A stretch of 64,000 nucleotides of DNA from JAWXCB01 sp034440455 (GTDB lineage Bacteria; Bacteroidota; Bacteroidia; Chitinophagales; CAIOSU01): the NCBI GenBank assembly GCA_034440455.1, contig JAWXCB010000077.1, positions 1 to 64,000 on the forward strand. Reading direction: 5' to 3'. Shown here in pieces: positions 8,557 through 17,697 of this stretch. The number at the start of each line of letters is the position of its first letter. Positions within the stretch are counted from its first letter, which is position 1. The position numbers were made by a program, and so were the translations under genes. Under the pieces are notes generated by a model that did not search any database, was not told the DNA's origin, and saw nothing but the letters and a program-made list of their open reading frames with translations.

Positions 8557-9207
8557 ATGACCGAACAAAAATTCATTCCGGCTTTGGGCTACGATTTTCT
8601 GAGTGAGTATTACGACCTCACCATTAAACTCACCATGCCTGAAAAAAAATTCAGGAAAAAGCTGATGGATTGGATAAACCCGCTTTCAGGTGAAAGCATC
8701 TTGGAGTTTGGTATCGGCACGGCTCAAAACATCATTCTGCTCAAAATGAAAAACAAGGATGCCTTGGTGCAGGGTGTTGACATTGACCCGAAAATAAAAT
8801 CCATTGCCGATCACAAATTGCAGAAACACGGTCTGAATGTGCCGCTTCACCTCTATGAAGGAAAGACGCTGCCTTTTGCCGACAACTCGTTCGACAAGGT
8901 TTTCAGTTCGTTGGTTTTTCATCAGTTGGATGCAGAAACAAAACTGCATTGCCTTAAAGAATTGCACCGCGTGTTGAAGTCAAGCGGTAAACTCATCATT
9001 GGCGATTGGGGCAGGGCAAAATCAGCATGGATGCGCTTCTCGTTTTACGCGGTTCAGTTGCTGGACGGCTTTAAAACAACCAGCGATAATGTGAACGGCT
9101 TAATGCCTCAATTCATTTCGCAGGCGGGATTTCATCAGGTGAGGGAAGCCGACTACATCAATACCAAAATAGGAACATACAGTTATTACACCGCAATTAA
9201 ATTTTAA
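8557..9207 (+). CDS. Class I SAM-dependent methyltransferase, UbiE/Methyltransf_11-like
   Basis: A 216-residue protein with the SAM-binding motif I ILEFGIGTAQN near residues 47-57, an acidic motif QGVDIDPK near 71-78 and motif post-II LPFADNSFDKVFSSLVFHQL near 108. This is the Rossmann-like class I methyltransferase of the UbiE/arsM-like group. It lacks the conserved Cys set of arsenite methyltransferases, so arsenic methylation is not supported. Embedded in the metal operon, it may modify a small molecule or a metal-related ligand. The substrate is unknown. Confidence 0.75.
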   Translation: MTEQKFIPALGYDFLSEYYDLTIKLTMPEKKFRKKLMDWINPLSGESILEFGIGTAQNIILLKMKNKDALVQGVDIDPKIKSIADHKLQKHGLNVPLHLYEGKTLPFADNSFDKVFSSLVFHQLDAETKLHCLKELHRVLKSSGKLIIGDWGRAKSAWMRFSFYAVQLLDGFKTTSDNVNGLMPQFISQAGFHQVREADYINTKIGTYSYYTAIKF

Positions 9208-9226
9208 ACACTTAAACAAATCAAAA

Positions 9227-9442
9227 ATGAAAACACAAATCACAACAGCAGTATTGCTCGCATCAGTACTGTTCATCGCTTCCTGCGCAAGCGGTAATTC
9301 GGAGAGTAAAAACGAAAATGCTACTGAACAAACCGCGAGCGCAAAATATCAATGCCCGATGAAATGCGAGGGCGAAAAGACTTACGACAAGCCCGGTCAG
9401 TGCCCTGTGTGCAACATGGATTTGAAAAGGCTGGAGAATTAA
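9227..9442 (+). CDS. Small lipoprotein with heavy-metal-binding (HMBD/YHS-like) domain
   Basis: A 71-residue protein with a lipoprotein signal (LLASVLFIASC) and then a single heavy-metal-binding domain YQCPMKCEGEKTYDKPGQCP VCNMDL (split here), containing three Cys and two Met that could bind Cu or Ag. The same module, nearly word for word, is at the N-terminus of the adaptor protein at 17672. It probably is a periplasmic metal chaperone. The stop codon is one base before the ATG of the first cusA-like leader copy. Confidence 0.8.
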   Translation: MKTQITTAVLLASVLFIASCASGNSESKNENATEQTASAKYQCPMKCEGEKTYDKPGQCPVCNMDLKRLEN

Positions 9443-9443
9443 A

Positions 9444-9512
9444 ATGATAGAAAAAATCATCTCCTGGTCAACGCACAACCGCTTCTTCGCATGGATTGGC
9501 ATTTTGCTGATA
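9444..9512 (+). repeat. cusA 5'-end direct repeat, copy 1 of 3
   Basis: 69 bases homologous to 11628-11696 and 13252-13320. The three copies differ at several third codon positions and at a few amino acids (E/A and K/R near the start, A/V before W, I/L after W), so they are diverged copies and not fresh duplications. Confidence 0.85.
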
Positions 9513-9542
9513 GGGCAAATAGAATCATCACTGATTTATTGA
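9444..9542 (+). pseudogene. Truncated cusA 5' end, copy 1
   Basis: Positions 9444-9512 encode MIEKIISWSTHNRFF followed by AWIGILLI, the N-terminus and start of the first membrane helix of the CusA at 13252. After this the frame diverges and stops at 9540-9542, giving a 32-residue peptide. It is a 69-base fragment of the pump gene followed two bases later by the ATG of the M43 protease. It could be translated and could couple translation of the protease, but as a pump it is not functional. Confidence 0.8.
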
Positions 9543-9544
9543 CT

Positions 9545-11587
9545 ATGAAAAAAATGTCCATAGCGGTGCTGTCCGTTGCCCTTCATTTAGCATATGCTCA
9601 AAATCCTCAACAACCTTGTTGGTTTGATAGTTACCAGCGGCAAAATGAAAAAGTAATGCGCGTATCGGAGAATGCCATCCGCGATTATCTCATCAACGAA
9701 AATCGAAATTCCGTTTCACGGTCAACGCATCAAGTAAGCGTTGTTCCTGTGGTGGTGCATGTAATTCATAATGGCGGAATTGAAAACATCTCCGATGCGC
9801 AGGTGCAGAGCCAAATTGAGGTATTGAACGAGGACTTCAGAAAAATAATAGGAACAAATGGTGACGGAAACGGTGTGGACACTGAAATTGAATTTTGTCT
9901 TGCCAGAGTTTCGCCCGATGGACATTGCACCAATGGCATTGTGCGTGTTCAATCAATGCTCACCAATCACCTCACTTACCAGCGCAACTTGCTGAAGCAG
10001 TTGAGCTTTTGGGACAATACCCGCTATCTGAATATGTATGTCGTGAAAAGCATCAATGGCAGCAGCGGAACCGCGGGCTATTCTTCATATCCCGGTGGTC
10101 CGCCTGATGAAGATGGTATTGTGGTGCGGTACAATTATTTCGGAAGAACAGGAAGTATTGCAGCCGGAACAAATGGGAGAACCACCACCCACGAAATAAG
10201 TCACTGGTTCGGGCTGTATCACACTTTTAATAATGGCTGCGGAACAGACACCTGCGCTGATGGCGATTATATCTGCGATACACCTCCCGCGGCTAACCCA
10301 AACTTTGGCTGCCCAACTGCAAACAGTTGCTCCAATGATTTCCCGGATGTGAACGACCAGATAGAAAACTATTGCGACTATTCAGATGATGCCTGTAAAA
10401 ATATGTTCACCGCAGGACAAAAGGCGCGAATGGATGCCACCTTAAACACATTCAGAATATTGATTTGGAGTGCGCCCAATGTCACCGCCACAGGATGCGA
10501 CAGTAATTTCGTTGCAAATCCCGATTGTCCGCTACAGGCAAATTTTGTTGCTCTCAACACTTCCATTTGCATAGGCGGAAGTATAAATTTCACCAGCAAT
10601 TCATTAAACAGTCCTGATTCGTTAAACTGGCTGTTTCCGGGTGGAACGCCTGCCGCATCTGTTTCGCCAAACCCGACTGTGGCTTATGACAGCGTGGGAG
10701 AATATGATGTCACATTGATTGTTTCCAATATCAACGGAAGCGATACGGTGAATATGCCGGGCTATATTACCGTGAACTTGCCCGTTGCCGGAATATGGAA
10801 CACCTGGGGAAACAATTTTGAAAACGAAAATTTTCCGACCAATGGATTGACGATTGAAAATCCTGATGGCGGAATAACCTGGGAACGCACTACCGATGCG
10901 GCTCGTGAAGGAATTGCTTCTGCACGAATTCAAAACCTAATCAATATCAACTATGGGCAAAACGATGCGCTTGTAATTCCCCGTTTGGATTTTACCGCCT
11001 ATACTACTCCGATTAAAATGGTTTTCCGTTGGGCTTATGCGCGTAGCGATGCCAATTACAGCGATGAATTAATTGTTCTGGTGTCCAATGATTGTGGAAA
11101 TACGTGGACGCAAAAATTTTATCGCACCGGAAATGGATTAGCGACAGGACCCACGCAAACTACGCTGTTTATTCCCGACAGCACGCAATGGAAATCAGCC
11201 AACATAGATTTAACTTCTTATAGCGCAAGCGACCACGTGGATATAAAGATTGTGAATGTTACAGACGGGGGCAACGCGCTTTACATTGACAGTTTGAAAG
11301 CGGGCGATTTTGACTTTACCACCCTGCCAAGTGGCATCGGCAAATCGGAAAATGATTTGCTCTTATCCGTTTTCCCAAATCCCGCAAATGATGCTGTCAT
11401 CGTCCGCTCTAAACAGAACATCAGTGAAGTCATCATCTCAAATGTTACAGGCGAAAGCGTTTTCATCCTGAAAAACATTCATCAAAAAACATTCATCCTT
11501 GATATTGGCTCTTATCCTGCCGGATTATATCTGATACAAGTGAAATCAGGAAAACTCACTACTCAAACCAAATTCATAAAGCAATGA
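9545..11587 (+). CDS. M43 (cytophagalysin-like) metalloprotease with PKD domain and T9SS sorting domain
   Basis: A 680-residue secreted protein. Domain order: signal peptide (MKKMSIAVLSVALHLAYAQ), M43/pappalysin zinc protease with HEISHWFGLYH near residues 217-227 (zinc-binding HExxHxxGxxH) and Cys-rich flanks, a PKD-like domain near 350-420 (FPGGTPAAS, YDVTLIVSN), a beta-sandwich, and a C-terminal type A T9SS sorting domain beginning SVFPNPAND. It should be exported through the outer membrane and act outside the cell. Its place inside the cus operon is unusual, because it lies between two copies of the cusA 5' end. The start at 9545 gives the signal peptide at the N-terminus. Confidence 0.85.
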   Translation: MKKMSIAVLSVALHLAYAQNPQQPCWFDSYQRQNEKVMRVSENAIRDYLINENRNSVSRSTHQVSVVPVVVHVIHNGGIENISDAQVQSQIEVLNEDFRKIIGTNGDGNGVDTEIEFCLARVSPDGHCTNGIVRVQSMLTNHLTYQRNLLKQLSFWDNTRYLNMYVVKSINGSSGTAGYSSYPGGPPDEDGIVVRYNYFGRTGSIAAGTNGRTTTHEISHWFGLYHTFNNGCGTDTCADGDYICDTPPAANPNFGCPTANSCSNDFPDVNDQIENYCDYSDDACKNMFTAGQKARMDATLNTFRILIWSAPNVTATGCDSNFVANPDCPLQANFVALNTSICIGGSINFTSNSLNSPDSLNWLFPGGTPAASVSPNPTVAYDSVGEYDVTLIVSNINGSDTVNMPGYITVNLPVAGIWNTWGNNFENENFPTNGLTIENPDGGITWERTTDAAREGIASARIQNLININYGQNDALVIPRLDFTAYTTPIKMVFRWAYARSDANYSDELIVLVSNDCGNTWTQKFYRTGNGLATGPTQTTLFIPDSTQWKSANIDLTSYSASDHVDIKIVNVTDGGNALYIDSLKAGDFDFTTLPSGIGKSENDLLLSVFPNPANDAVIVRSKQNISEVIISNVTGESVFILKNIHQKTFILDIGSYPAGLYLIQVKSGKLTTQTKFIKQ

Positions 11588-11627
11588 AAAGTATTCCCAT
11601 AAATCACCATACCCGCAGTAGAACTAT

Positions 11628-11696
11628 ATGATAGCAAAAATCATCTCTTGGTCAACGCATAACCGTTTCTTCGTTTGGATTGGCATTTTACTGATT
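11628..11696 (+). repeat. cusA 5'-end direct repeat, copy 2 of 3
   Basis: Second copy of the 69-base cusA 5' end. Here it is in frame with the following T9SS protein and forms its N-terminus. Its third-position bases differ from those of both copy 1 and copy 3. Confidence 0.85.
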
Positions 11697-13232
11697 CCGG
11701 CAATGACATCATCCCAAAGCAACTTCATCCATACATACGGAGGAGCAAATTTTGAAAATGCTGCCGGCATAGTTGCAGCTAAGGACGGAGGTTATCTCAT
11801 TTGCGGTTATTCAGCCAGCTTCGATTCGAGCGGTGCATCCATTTACCTGCTGAAAGTTGACTCAGCCGGAAACCATGTATTCTCAAAGACCTACGGTGGT
11901 TCTGCCTATGACATTCCAACAGGCTTAGCGGCAAGTTTTGATGGAGGGTATGCAATCAGCGGCATCACCTGGAGTTTCGGTGCGGGTGACGCGGATGCTT
12001 TTCTGCTCAAAACCGACAGCATGGGAAATTTCTTATGGATGAAAACTCTTGGAACCGTGACGCGCGACAAGCCTTTCGGCATGGTTCAAACAAGTGATTC
12101 AGGCTTTGCGATATCCGGCACGGTAAAATATGATCCGGTATCAGCAAATATTGACGAAAAGATATTCCTGCTGAAAACAGATGCGAATGGAAATCTGCAA
12201 TGGTTTAAAACATACGGTGGAACAGCAAATGAAGAATCTGCATCAATCATTCAATCCTACGAAGGCGGATTTCTTATTGCCGGATATACACAAAGTTTCG
12301 GTGCGGGGAGCAATGATTGCTATGTGCTGAAAACCGATAGCACGGGAAACATGTTGTGGGCAAAGACTTTCGGCACTTCGCTTGCCGAAACAGGCAATGC
12401 TGTGATTCAAACTCAGGACAGCGGTTATGCGATTATCGGCACCAGTGAAGATTGCGGATTTGGAAATGGCGACATACTGCTGATCCGTTTGAACTCTGAC
12501 GGAGATACGCTATGGAGTAAATGTTATGGCTCAAGCGCTTTTGAAAGCGCTTCGCAAATCATTCAGGCAGGCAATGAAAACCTGATGATATTAGGTTTAT
12601 CCATTCACGCTTCCAACTATGATATTTTATTAGCTGAGGTTGACGGGCAAGGCAACTTGCTGAACTCTGTCAAAATAGGTAGCGGTGGCGAGCAATCGCC
12701 CTCCGGCTTGTGTGCAGCGCAGGACGCTTCATGGATTGTTGCAGGGCAGTCAAATACGGATGCAGACCCATATAATGACCTGTTCGTGGCAAAAATAGAA
12801 GCCGATGGTGAAGCGGCTTGCTTCACCGAACCTCTCAATATGAGTGTGAAGCCGATAGCTCTGAGCATTACTGACGGTGTTCAGTTATTTGCAAAAAATT
12901 TTATTGAGCAGTCGCATACCCCTTCGGTGTTTATTACCAACACGACTACAAAGAATTTTTGCAGCCTGAATCCTACAGAAGAAAAGAAGCTGGATGCAAT
13001 TAAAGTCTTTCCCAATCCCTTCACTGATTTCATCATGTTCAAGATGCGGTTGCATCAGGAATCTGAATTGCAACTCAGGATTTATGATGTAATGTCACGA
13101 ATGGTTATTATGGAAAATTTCAAAGGAACAGAAATTCTGATGGATGGCAGACGATTATCAGCAGGCATCTATTTCTATTCTCTAAAGGGAGAACAAGAAT
13201 TTTCCGTCAAGGGAATAATTGTGAAGCATTGA
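11628..13232 (+). CDS. T9SS-secreted repeat protein whose signal peptide is a cusA 5' end copy
   Basis: A 534-residue protein. Residues 1-23 (MIAKIISWSTHNRFF then VWIGILLI) match the CusA N-terminus, then PAMTSSQS leads into the mature protein. The body is a run of repeats of about 50 residues with GGYAISG, SFGAGDADAFLLKTDSMGN and WxKTYGG-like elements, suggesting a beta-propeller. The C-terminus is a T9SS type A sorting domain beginning KVFPNPFTDF. Taken together, the pump's first helix seems to serve as a signal sequence. The target of the secreted protein is unknown. No other start with a signal peptide is visible. Confidence 0.75.
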   Translation: MIAKIISWSTHNRFFVWIGILLIPAMTSSQSNFIHTYGGANFENAAGIVAAKDGGYLICGYSASFDSSGASIYLLKVDSAGNHVFSKTYGGSAYDIPTGLAASFDGGYAISGITWSFGAGDADAFLLKTDSMGNFLWMKTLGTVTRDKPFGMVQTSDSGFAISGTVKYDPVSANIDEKIFLLKTDANGNLQWFKTYGGTANEESASIIQSYEGGFLIAGYTQSFGAGSNDCYVLKTDSTGNMLWAKTFGTSLAETGNAVIQTQDSGYAIIGTSEDCGFGNGDILLIRLNSDGDTLWSKCYGSSAFESASQIIQAGNENLMILGLSIHASNYDILLAEVDGQGNLLNSVKIGSGGEQSPSGLCAAQDASWIVAGQSNTDADPYNDLFVAKIEADGEAACFTEPLNMSVKPIALSITDGVQLFAKNFIEQSHTPSVFITNTTTKNFCSLNPTEEKKLDAIKVFPNPFTDFIMFKMRLHQESELQLRIYDVMSRMVIMENFKGTEILMDGRRLSAGIYFYSLKGEQEFSVKGIIVKH

Positions 13233-13251
13233 ATTATCAAACAGCAAATAA

Positions 13252-13320
13252 ATGATAGAACGCATCATCTCCTGGTCCACGCACAACCGCTTCTTCGTAT
13301 GGCTCGGCATTCTGCTGATT
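13252..13320 (+). repeat. cusA 5'-end direct repeat, copy 3 of 3
   Basis: The copy that is continuous with the real cusA gene. It begins at the cusA ATG and ends at the ATT codon before IAGGVW, where similarity to the other two copies stops. Confidence 0.85.
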
Positions 13321-14526
13321 ATTGCCGGAGGCGTTTGGTCAGTGCTTAATACGCCCGTTGACGCTATTCCCGATTTATCCGAAAATCAGGTGATTGTTTA
13401 CACCGAATGGATGGGGCGCAACCCGCAAATCATGGAAGACCAAATCACCTACCCGCTGGTTTCCAACTTGCAGGGCATCCCCAACATCAAAGCCATTCGC
13501 GCGGCATCCATGTTCGGCATGAGTTTCATCTTCGTCATTTTTAATGACGATGCTGAAATCTATTGGGCGCGAACCCGCGTGTTGGAGCGGCTCAACTACG
13601 CGCAGCGGTTTTTGCCGCAGGGCGTTACGCCAACGCTCGGTCCCGATGGAACGGGCGTAGGTCACGTGTTTTGGTACACGCTGCAAGGCGATGGTTACGA
13701 TTTGGGCGAACTACGAGCGGTGCAGGACTGGTACGTGAAGTTTGCTTTGCAGAATGTCGAGGGTGTGAGCGAAGTCGCTTCCTTCGGAGGTTTTCAAAAG
13801 CAATATCAGGTCAGCATCAATCCGAACAAGCTCATTTATTACAATGTATCGGCAATGGATGTTGCCAATGCGCTCAAAGCCAACAACCGCGATGTGGGCG
13901 GAAGCATTTACGAAATGAACCGCATGGGCTACATGATTAGAGGCTTGGGCTATATCAAGGATATTCAGGACATAGAAGAAATTTCTGTCGGTTCTTACAA
14001 AACCATTCCTATCAAATTGAAAGATGTTGCCGATGTGCAACTCAGCAGCGATATACGCTTGGGTATTGTGGACGAAAACGGTGAAGGCGAAGTGGTGGGC
14101 GGTGTTGTTGTTGCCCGCTATGGAGAAAATGCGAAAGAAGTAATTGACCATGTAAAAGCACGGCTGAGTGATGTAGAAAAAGGATTGCCCCCGGGAGTAA
14201 AAATAAAAATCGCTTACGACCGCAGCAATCTTATTGAAGCGGCAGTTGCTACGCTGAAAGAAGCATTATTGGAAGAAATAATTATTGTTTCGCTTATAGT
14301 GCTGCTCTTTATGTTTCATGTGCGCAGTGCAACAGTTGCAATTATTACCATACCCTTATCTGTATTGATTGGCTTCATGCTCGTCAAACTATTTGGCATA
14401 TCTCTCAACATCATGTCCTTGGGCGGTATTGCTCTTGCCATTGGCGATTTGGTGGATGCCGGAATTGTAATGACAGAAAATGCTTACAAAAGTTTGGTGA
14501 ATGCAGTTTTGAAAACCGAGAAATAA
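13252..14526 (+). CDS. cusA: CusA/CzcA-type RND efflux pump, N-terminal part
   Basis: A 424-residue N-terminal part of a heavy-metal-efflux RND pump. Recognisable are the first helix (MIERIISWSTHNRFF), the porter-domain segment IPDLSENQVIVYTEWMGRNP, and the transmembrane block that ends with IALAIGDLVDAGIVMTENAY, the conserved HME-RND helix 4 motif. The frame ends with TAA at 14524-14526 and the rest of the pump begins at 14526 in the -1 frame. Together the two parts total 1063 residues, a normal CusA length, so no sequence seems to be lost. CusA expels Cu(I)/Ag(I) or related ions using proton flux. Confidence 0.85.
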   Translation: MIERIISWSTHNRFFVWLGILLIIAGGVWSVLNTPVDAIPDLSENQVIVYTEWMGRNPQIMEDQITYPLVSNLQGIPNIKAIRAASMFGMSFIFVIFNDDAEIYWARTRVLERLNYAQRFLPQGVTPTLGPDGTGVGHVFWYTLQGDGYDLGELRAVQDWYVKFALQNVEGVSEVASFGGFQKQYQVSINPNKLIYYNVSAMDVANALKANNRDVGGSIYEMNRMGYMIRGLGYIKDIQDIEEISVGSYKTIPIKLKDVADVQLSSDIRLGIVDENGEGEVVGGVVVARYGENAKEVIDHVKARLSDVEKGLPPGVKIKIAYDRSNLIEAAVATLKEALLEEIIIVSLIVLLFMFHVRSATVAIITIPLSVLIGFMLVKLFGISLNIMSLGGIALAIGDLVDAGIVMTENAYKSLVNAVLKTEK

Positions 14527-16445
14527 TGGAAAAAGAAAGAATTGGAAATACCAAAGAATTAAGCGAAGAAGAACGCATTAAAATCATTGAACGCTCATCA
14601 CGAATTGTTGGAAGAGCAGTTTTCTTCTCCATCCTTGTAACGCTCATTTCATTCGCGCCCATCCTCTTTTTGGAAGGTCAGGAAAAGAAATTGTTTTCGC
14701 CATTGGTATTGACAAAAACCTTTACTATGATTGGCTCTATCATCGTTGCCTTGTTTGTTGTGCCGATGTTGCTGCGCTCTTTAATGAAAGGCAAACTCAT
14801 TCCAGAAAGCAGAAACCCTGTTGCCAATTTCTTCATCAAAATTTACAGTCCCGTGTTGCGGTTATGCCAGCGTTGGAAGAAAACTGTAATTGCAATCTCG
14901 ATTCTTATCGTGTTGGGCAGCATTCCGTTTGTTATCCGATTAGGCTCTGAATTTATGCCACCGTTGGATGAAGGCTCTTTGCTTTTTATGCCTGTTACCC
15001 TGCCAGATGTTTCCAACAATGAAGCCAAGCGCATTTTGCAGGTGCAGGATAAAATCATCAGCAGTTTTCCTGAAGTGGAAAATGTTCTGGGCAAAGCTGG
15101 AAGGGCTTACACCGCTACTGACAATGCGCCTATGAGCATGATTGAAAGCATCATCATTTTGAAACCGAAATCTCAATGGCGTGAAGGAATGACTACCGAA
15201 AAACTCATTTCCGAACTGAATGAAAAAGTGCAGATACCGGGCGTTACCAGCGGATGGACACAACCCATCATCAACCGCATTAACATGCTCTCCACCGGGG
15301 TAAGAACGGATATTGGAATAAAAATCTATGGACAGCAATTAGATACCATTTACAACATCGCACGACAGATTGAAAAATCGCTAAAGGGCATTGAAGGTCT
15401 TGCGGATTTATATGTGGAGCAGCTTACGGGTGGAAAATATCTCGACATCGAAATCAAGCGTGAAGAAATCGCGCGATACAATCTTTCGGTGGAAGAAGTG
15501 AACATGATTATCGAAATGGCTTTGGGCGGAATGCCTTTAACGCAAACGGTGGAAGGTCGCCAGCGTTTCAGCGTGGCGATGCGTTTGGCGCAGGATTTCA
15601 GGAGCGATATTGAAGAAATAAAAAGAACACCTATTCAAACTGCAAGTTACGGAGTAGTTCCGCTTTCTGCTGTGGCTGATATTGAAATTTCCGAAGGTCC
15701 GCCCATGATAAATTCCGAAGATGCCATGTTGCGCGGAACAGTTTTATTCAACGTGCGCGGCAGGGACATGGGCAGCGTGGTGAGTGATGCAAAAAAGAAA
15801 ATAGAGCAGGATTTCAAGCAGCTTCCGAAAGGTTACTACATCAATTGGAGCGGTCAGTATGAAAGCAAAGTGCGGGCTGAAAGCCGTCTGAAAATCATCA
15901 TTCCCATTACGCTGCTTATTATCGCATTTGTTCTCTATTTCACTTTTCATTCCGCAAAGGAAATGCTCATCGTGCTTTCAAGTATTCCCATTGCCTTAAT
16001 TGGTGGCGTGTACTCCTTGTATTTCTTTGAAGTGAATTTTTCCGTTGCTGTGGCGGTGGGATTTATCGCTTTGTTTGGTATTGCCGTTGAAACGGGTGTG
16101 TTGATGATTGTCTATCTAAATGAAGCCATACATCAAGCCGTAGTGAAGAACAACAGCCCAAACTTATCTAAACTCGAAATCCAGAATGCAGTGTTTTCGG
16201 GCGCAGTGATGCGTGTCCGTCCCAAGCTGATGACCGTCATGGCTGACATGATAGGATTGCTACCCATATTGTTGGCGACAGGCGTAGGAAGTGAAGTGAT
16301 GAAACCCATTACGATTCCCTTTGTGTTCGGACTAATTACCTCAACGCTGTTCGTGTTGATCGTTCTTCCGGTGGTGTATCAGATGGTGAAGGAAAGAGAA
16401 TTAAAAAAATACGGTAAGGTGGAGTTTTTGGAAATTAAAGATTAA
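14526..16445 (+). CDS. cusA: CusA/CzcA-type RND efflux pump, C-terminal part
   Basis: A 639-residue continuation of the pump: cytoplasmic loop (LSEEERIKIIERSSRIVGRA), helices 5-6, second porter domain with the GVRTDIGIKIYGQQ and ADLYVEQLTGG motifs, and helices 7-12. The ATG overlaps the stop of the first part as TAATG. The break lies in the cytoplasmic loop between helices, where a two-chain pump could still assemble. A one-base frameshift in the DNA or in the assembly is the other explanation. The gene is followed after 4 bases by the TolC-like gene. Confidence 0.85.
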   Translation: MEKERIGNTKELSEEERIKIIERSSRIVGRAVFFSILVTLISFAPILFLEGQEKKLFSPLVLTKTFTMIGSIIVALFVVPMLLRSLMKGKLIPESRNPVANFFIKIYSPVLRLCQRWKKTVIAISILIVLGSIPFVIRLGSEFMPPLDEGSLLFMPVTLPDVSNNEAKRILQVQDKIISSFPEVENVLGKAGRAYTATDNAPMSMIESIIILKPKSQWREGMTTEKLISELNEKVQIPGVTSGWTQPIINRINMLSTGVRTDIGIKIYGQQLDTIYNIARQIEKSLKGIEGLADLYVEQLTGGKYLDIEIKREEIARYNLSVEEVNMIIEMALGGMPLTQTVEGRQRFSVAMRLAQDFRSDIEEIKRTPIQTASYGVVPLSAVADIEISEGPPMINSEDAMLRGTVLFNVRGRDMGSVVSDAKKKIEQDFKQLPKGYYINWSGQYESKVRAESRLKIIIPITLLIIAFVLYFTFHSAKEMLIVLSSIPIALIGGVYSLYFFEVNFSVAVAVGFIALFGIAVETGVLMIVYLNEAIHQAVVKNNSPNLSKLEIQNAVFSGAVMRVRPKLMTVMADMIGLLPILLATGVGSEVMKPITIPFVFGLITSTLFVLIVLPVVYQMVKERELKKYGKVEFLEIKD

Positions 16446-16449
16446 AGAC

Positions 16450-17697
16450 ATGAAACAGATACTTTCATTTGCGCTTTCGCTCTTATTGCTGAATCAGCTT
16501 CACGCGCAGGACACTTCCCGCATTTCATTGGATGAATTGCTTAAACAAGTCGAAGCCAACTACCCTGCAATTGTTCAGTATCAATACAACATCCAGTCGT
16601 TGCAGGCAAAAGCTGCTGGAGCAAAGGCATGGATGCCTCCGACTTTTTCTGCGGGAATAATGCAGTTCCCTTATGACTTTTCCATGCTCAAGCATAAAGA
16701 CGACCCGATGAATCAGGCGGGCATCGCGTTTTCATTGGAGCAGATGATACCGAACACAGGAAAGCTGAACGCGCAAAAAAGTTATGTCAGTTCGCTCGCT
16801 GAAATTGAAAAGTCGAAAAGCGAATGGACGAAAAACGAGTTGAGGCGCGAAGCGAAAATTTTGTACTACAACCGCTATGTGAATGAAAAGAAACAGGAAA
16901 TCATCAGCGAGAGTGAAGATCTGTTGAAGTTATTGCTCGCAACGGCAGAGGAAAAATTCAGCAACAACCAATCGCAATTGCAAACCATTTACAAAGCCAA
17001 AGCCCGTTTAGCCGAACTCAATAACATGCTGCTGATGCTGAACGGCATGATTGCCGAAAGCAACATCGGTTTGAATATCCTGATGGTGCGTGATGTGAGT
17101 ACTTCTTTTACCATTGATACATTAATCATCCCCAATAACTATTCCGGTGCGTTAACGGACGCGGGCATTGCTTCCCGCAGCGACATTGCCGCACTCTCCA
17201 GCTACATTGAATCCATGAAGCTGGAACAAAGGGTTATGAAAATCGGCACCCGTCCCGACTTTGGTGTAAGGGCGGAACACATGCAAATGTTCGGAATGCC
17301 CAATCAATGGTCGCTGATGGGTATGATTACCCTCCCGATTGTTCCCTGGGCTTCCAAAATGTATCGTTCCGAAACAAAATCCATCGGCTTCCAGATTCAG
17401 GCAATGGAATCTGAAAAGCAAACCATGCAACTGATGGCGAACAGAATGTTATCCGAGAAAATCGTCATGCTGAACTTCGAAACCCAACAGTATGACAACT
17501 ACCGTAACGAAATCATTCCCGCTTATGAAAACAACCTGCAAGCCAATCTCCTTGCTTACAAGCAAAACACTGGAGATTTTTTCGTGCTGCTCGATGCGTG
17601 GGAAATGGTTCTGATGAAAAGGATGGAGTTCTATGACAAGTTGTTCAAAATTTTAAAACTGCAAGCCGAGTATGAATACGAGTTGGAAATTAAATAG
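16450..17697 (+). CDS. cusC: TolC-family outer membrane factor (CusC-like)
   Basis: A 415-residue protein with a signal peptide (MKQILSFALSLLLLNQLHAQ) and long alpha-helical segments, such as LDELLKQVEANYPAIVQYQY and ARLAELNNMLLMLNGMIAES, typical of TolC/OEP proteins, which form the outer-membrane and periplasmic exit duct of RND pumps. The two-fold repeat of the OEP fold is visible, with paired helical regions around residues 20-210 and 230-410. It lies directly after cusA and overlaps the next gene by 26 bases, so the pump, duct and adaptors form one operon. Confidence 0.85.
   Translation: MKQILSFALSLLLLNQLHAQDTSRISLDELLKQVEANYPAIVQYQYNIQSLQAKAAGAKAWMPPTFSAGIMQFPYDFSMLKHKDDPMNQAGIAFSLEQMIPNTGKLNAQKSYVSSLAEIEKSKSEWTKNELRREAKILYYNRYVNEKKQEIISESEDLLKLLLATAEEKFSNNQSQLQTIYKAKARLAELNNMLLMLNGMIAESNIGLNILMVRDVSTSFTIDTLIIPNNYSGALTDAGIASRSDIAALSSYIESMKLEQRVMKIGTRPDFGVRAEHMQMFGMPNQWSLMGMITLPIVPWASKMYRSETKSIGFQIQAMESEKQTMQLMANRMLSEKIVMLNFETQQYDNYRNEIIPAYENNLQANLLAYKQNTGDFFVLLDAWEMVLMKRMEFYDKLFKILKLQAEYEYELEIK

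Noticed and set aside
8557..9207. Arsenite methyltransferase (ArsM) in the metal operon
   Set aside because: The conserved ArsM cysteines are missing. Only the general SAM fold can be supported.
9444..9542. Regulatory leader peptide (attenuator) in front of the protease gene
   Set aside because: The 32-residue peptide is a copy of the CusA start and shows no run of regulatory codons or alternating hairpins. A duplication remnant is the simpler reading.
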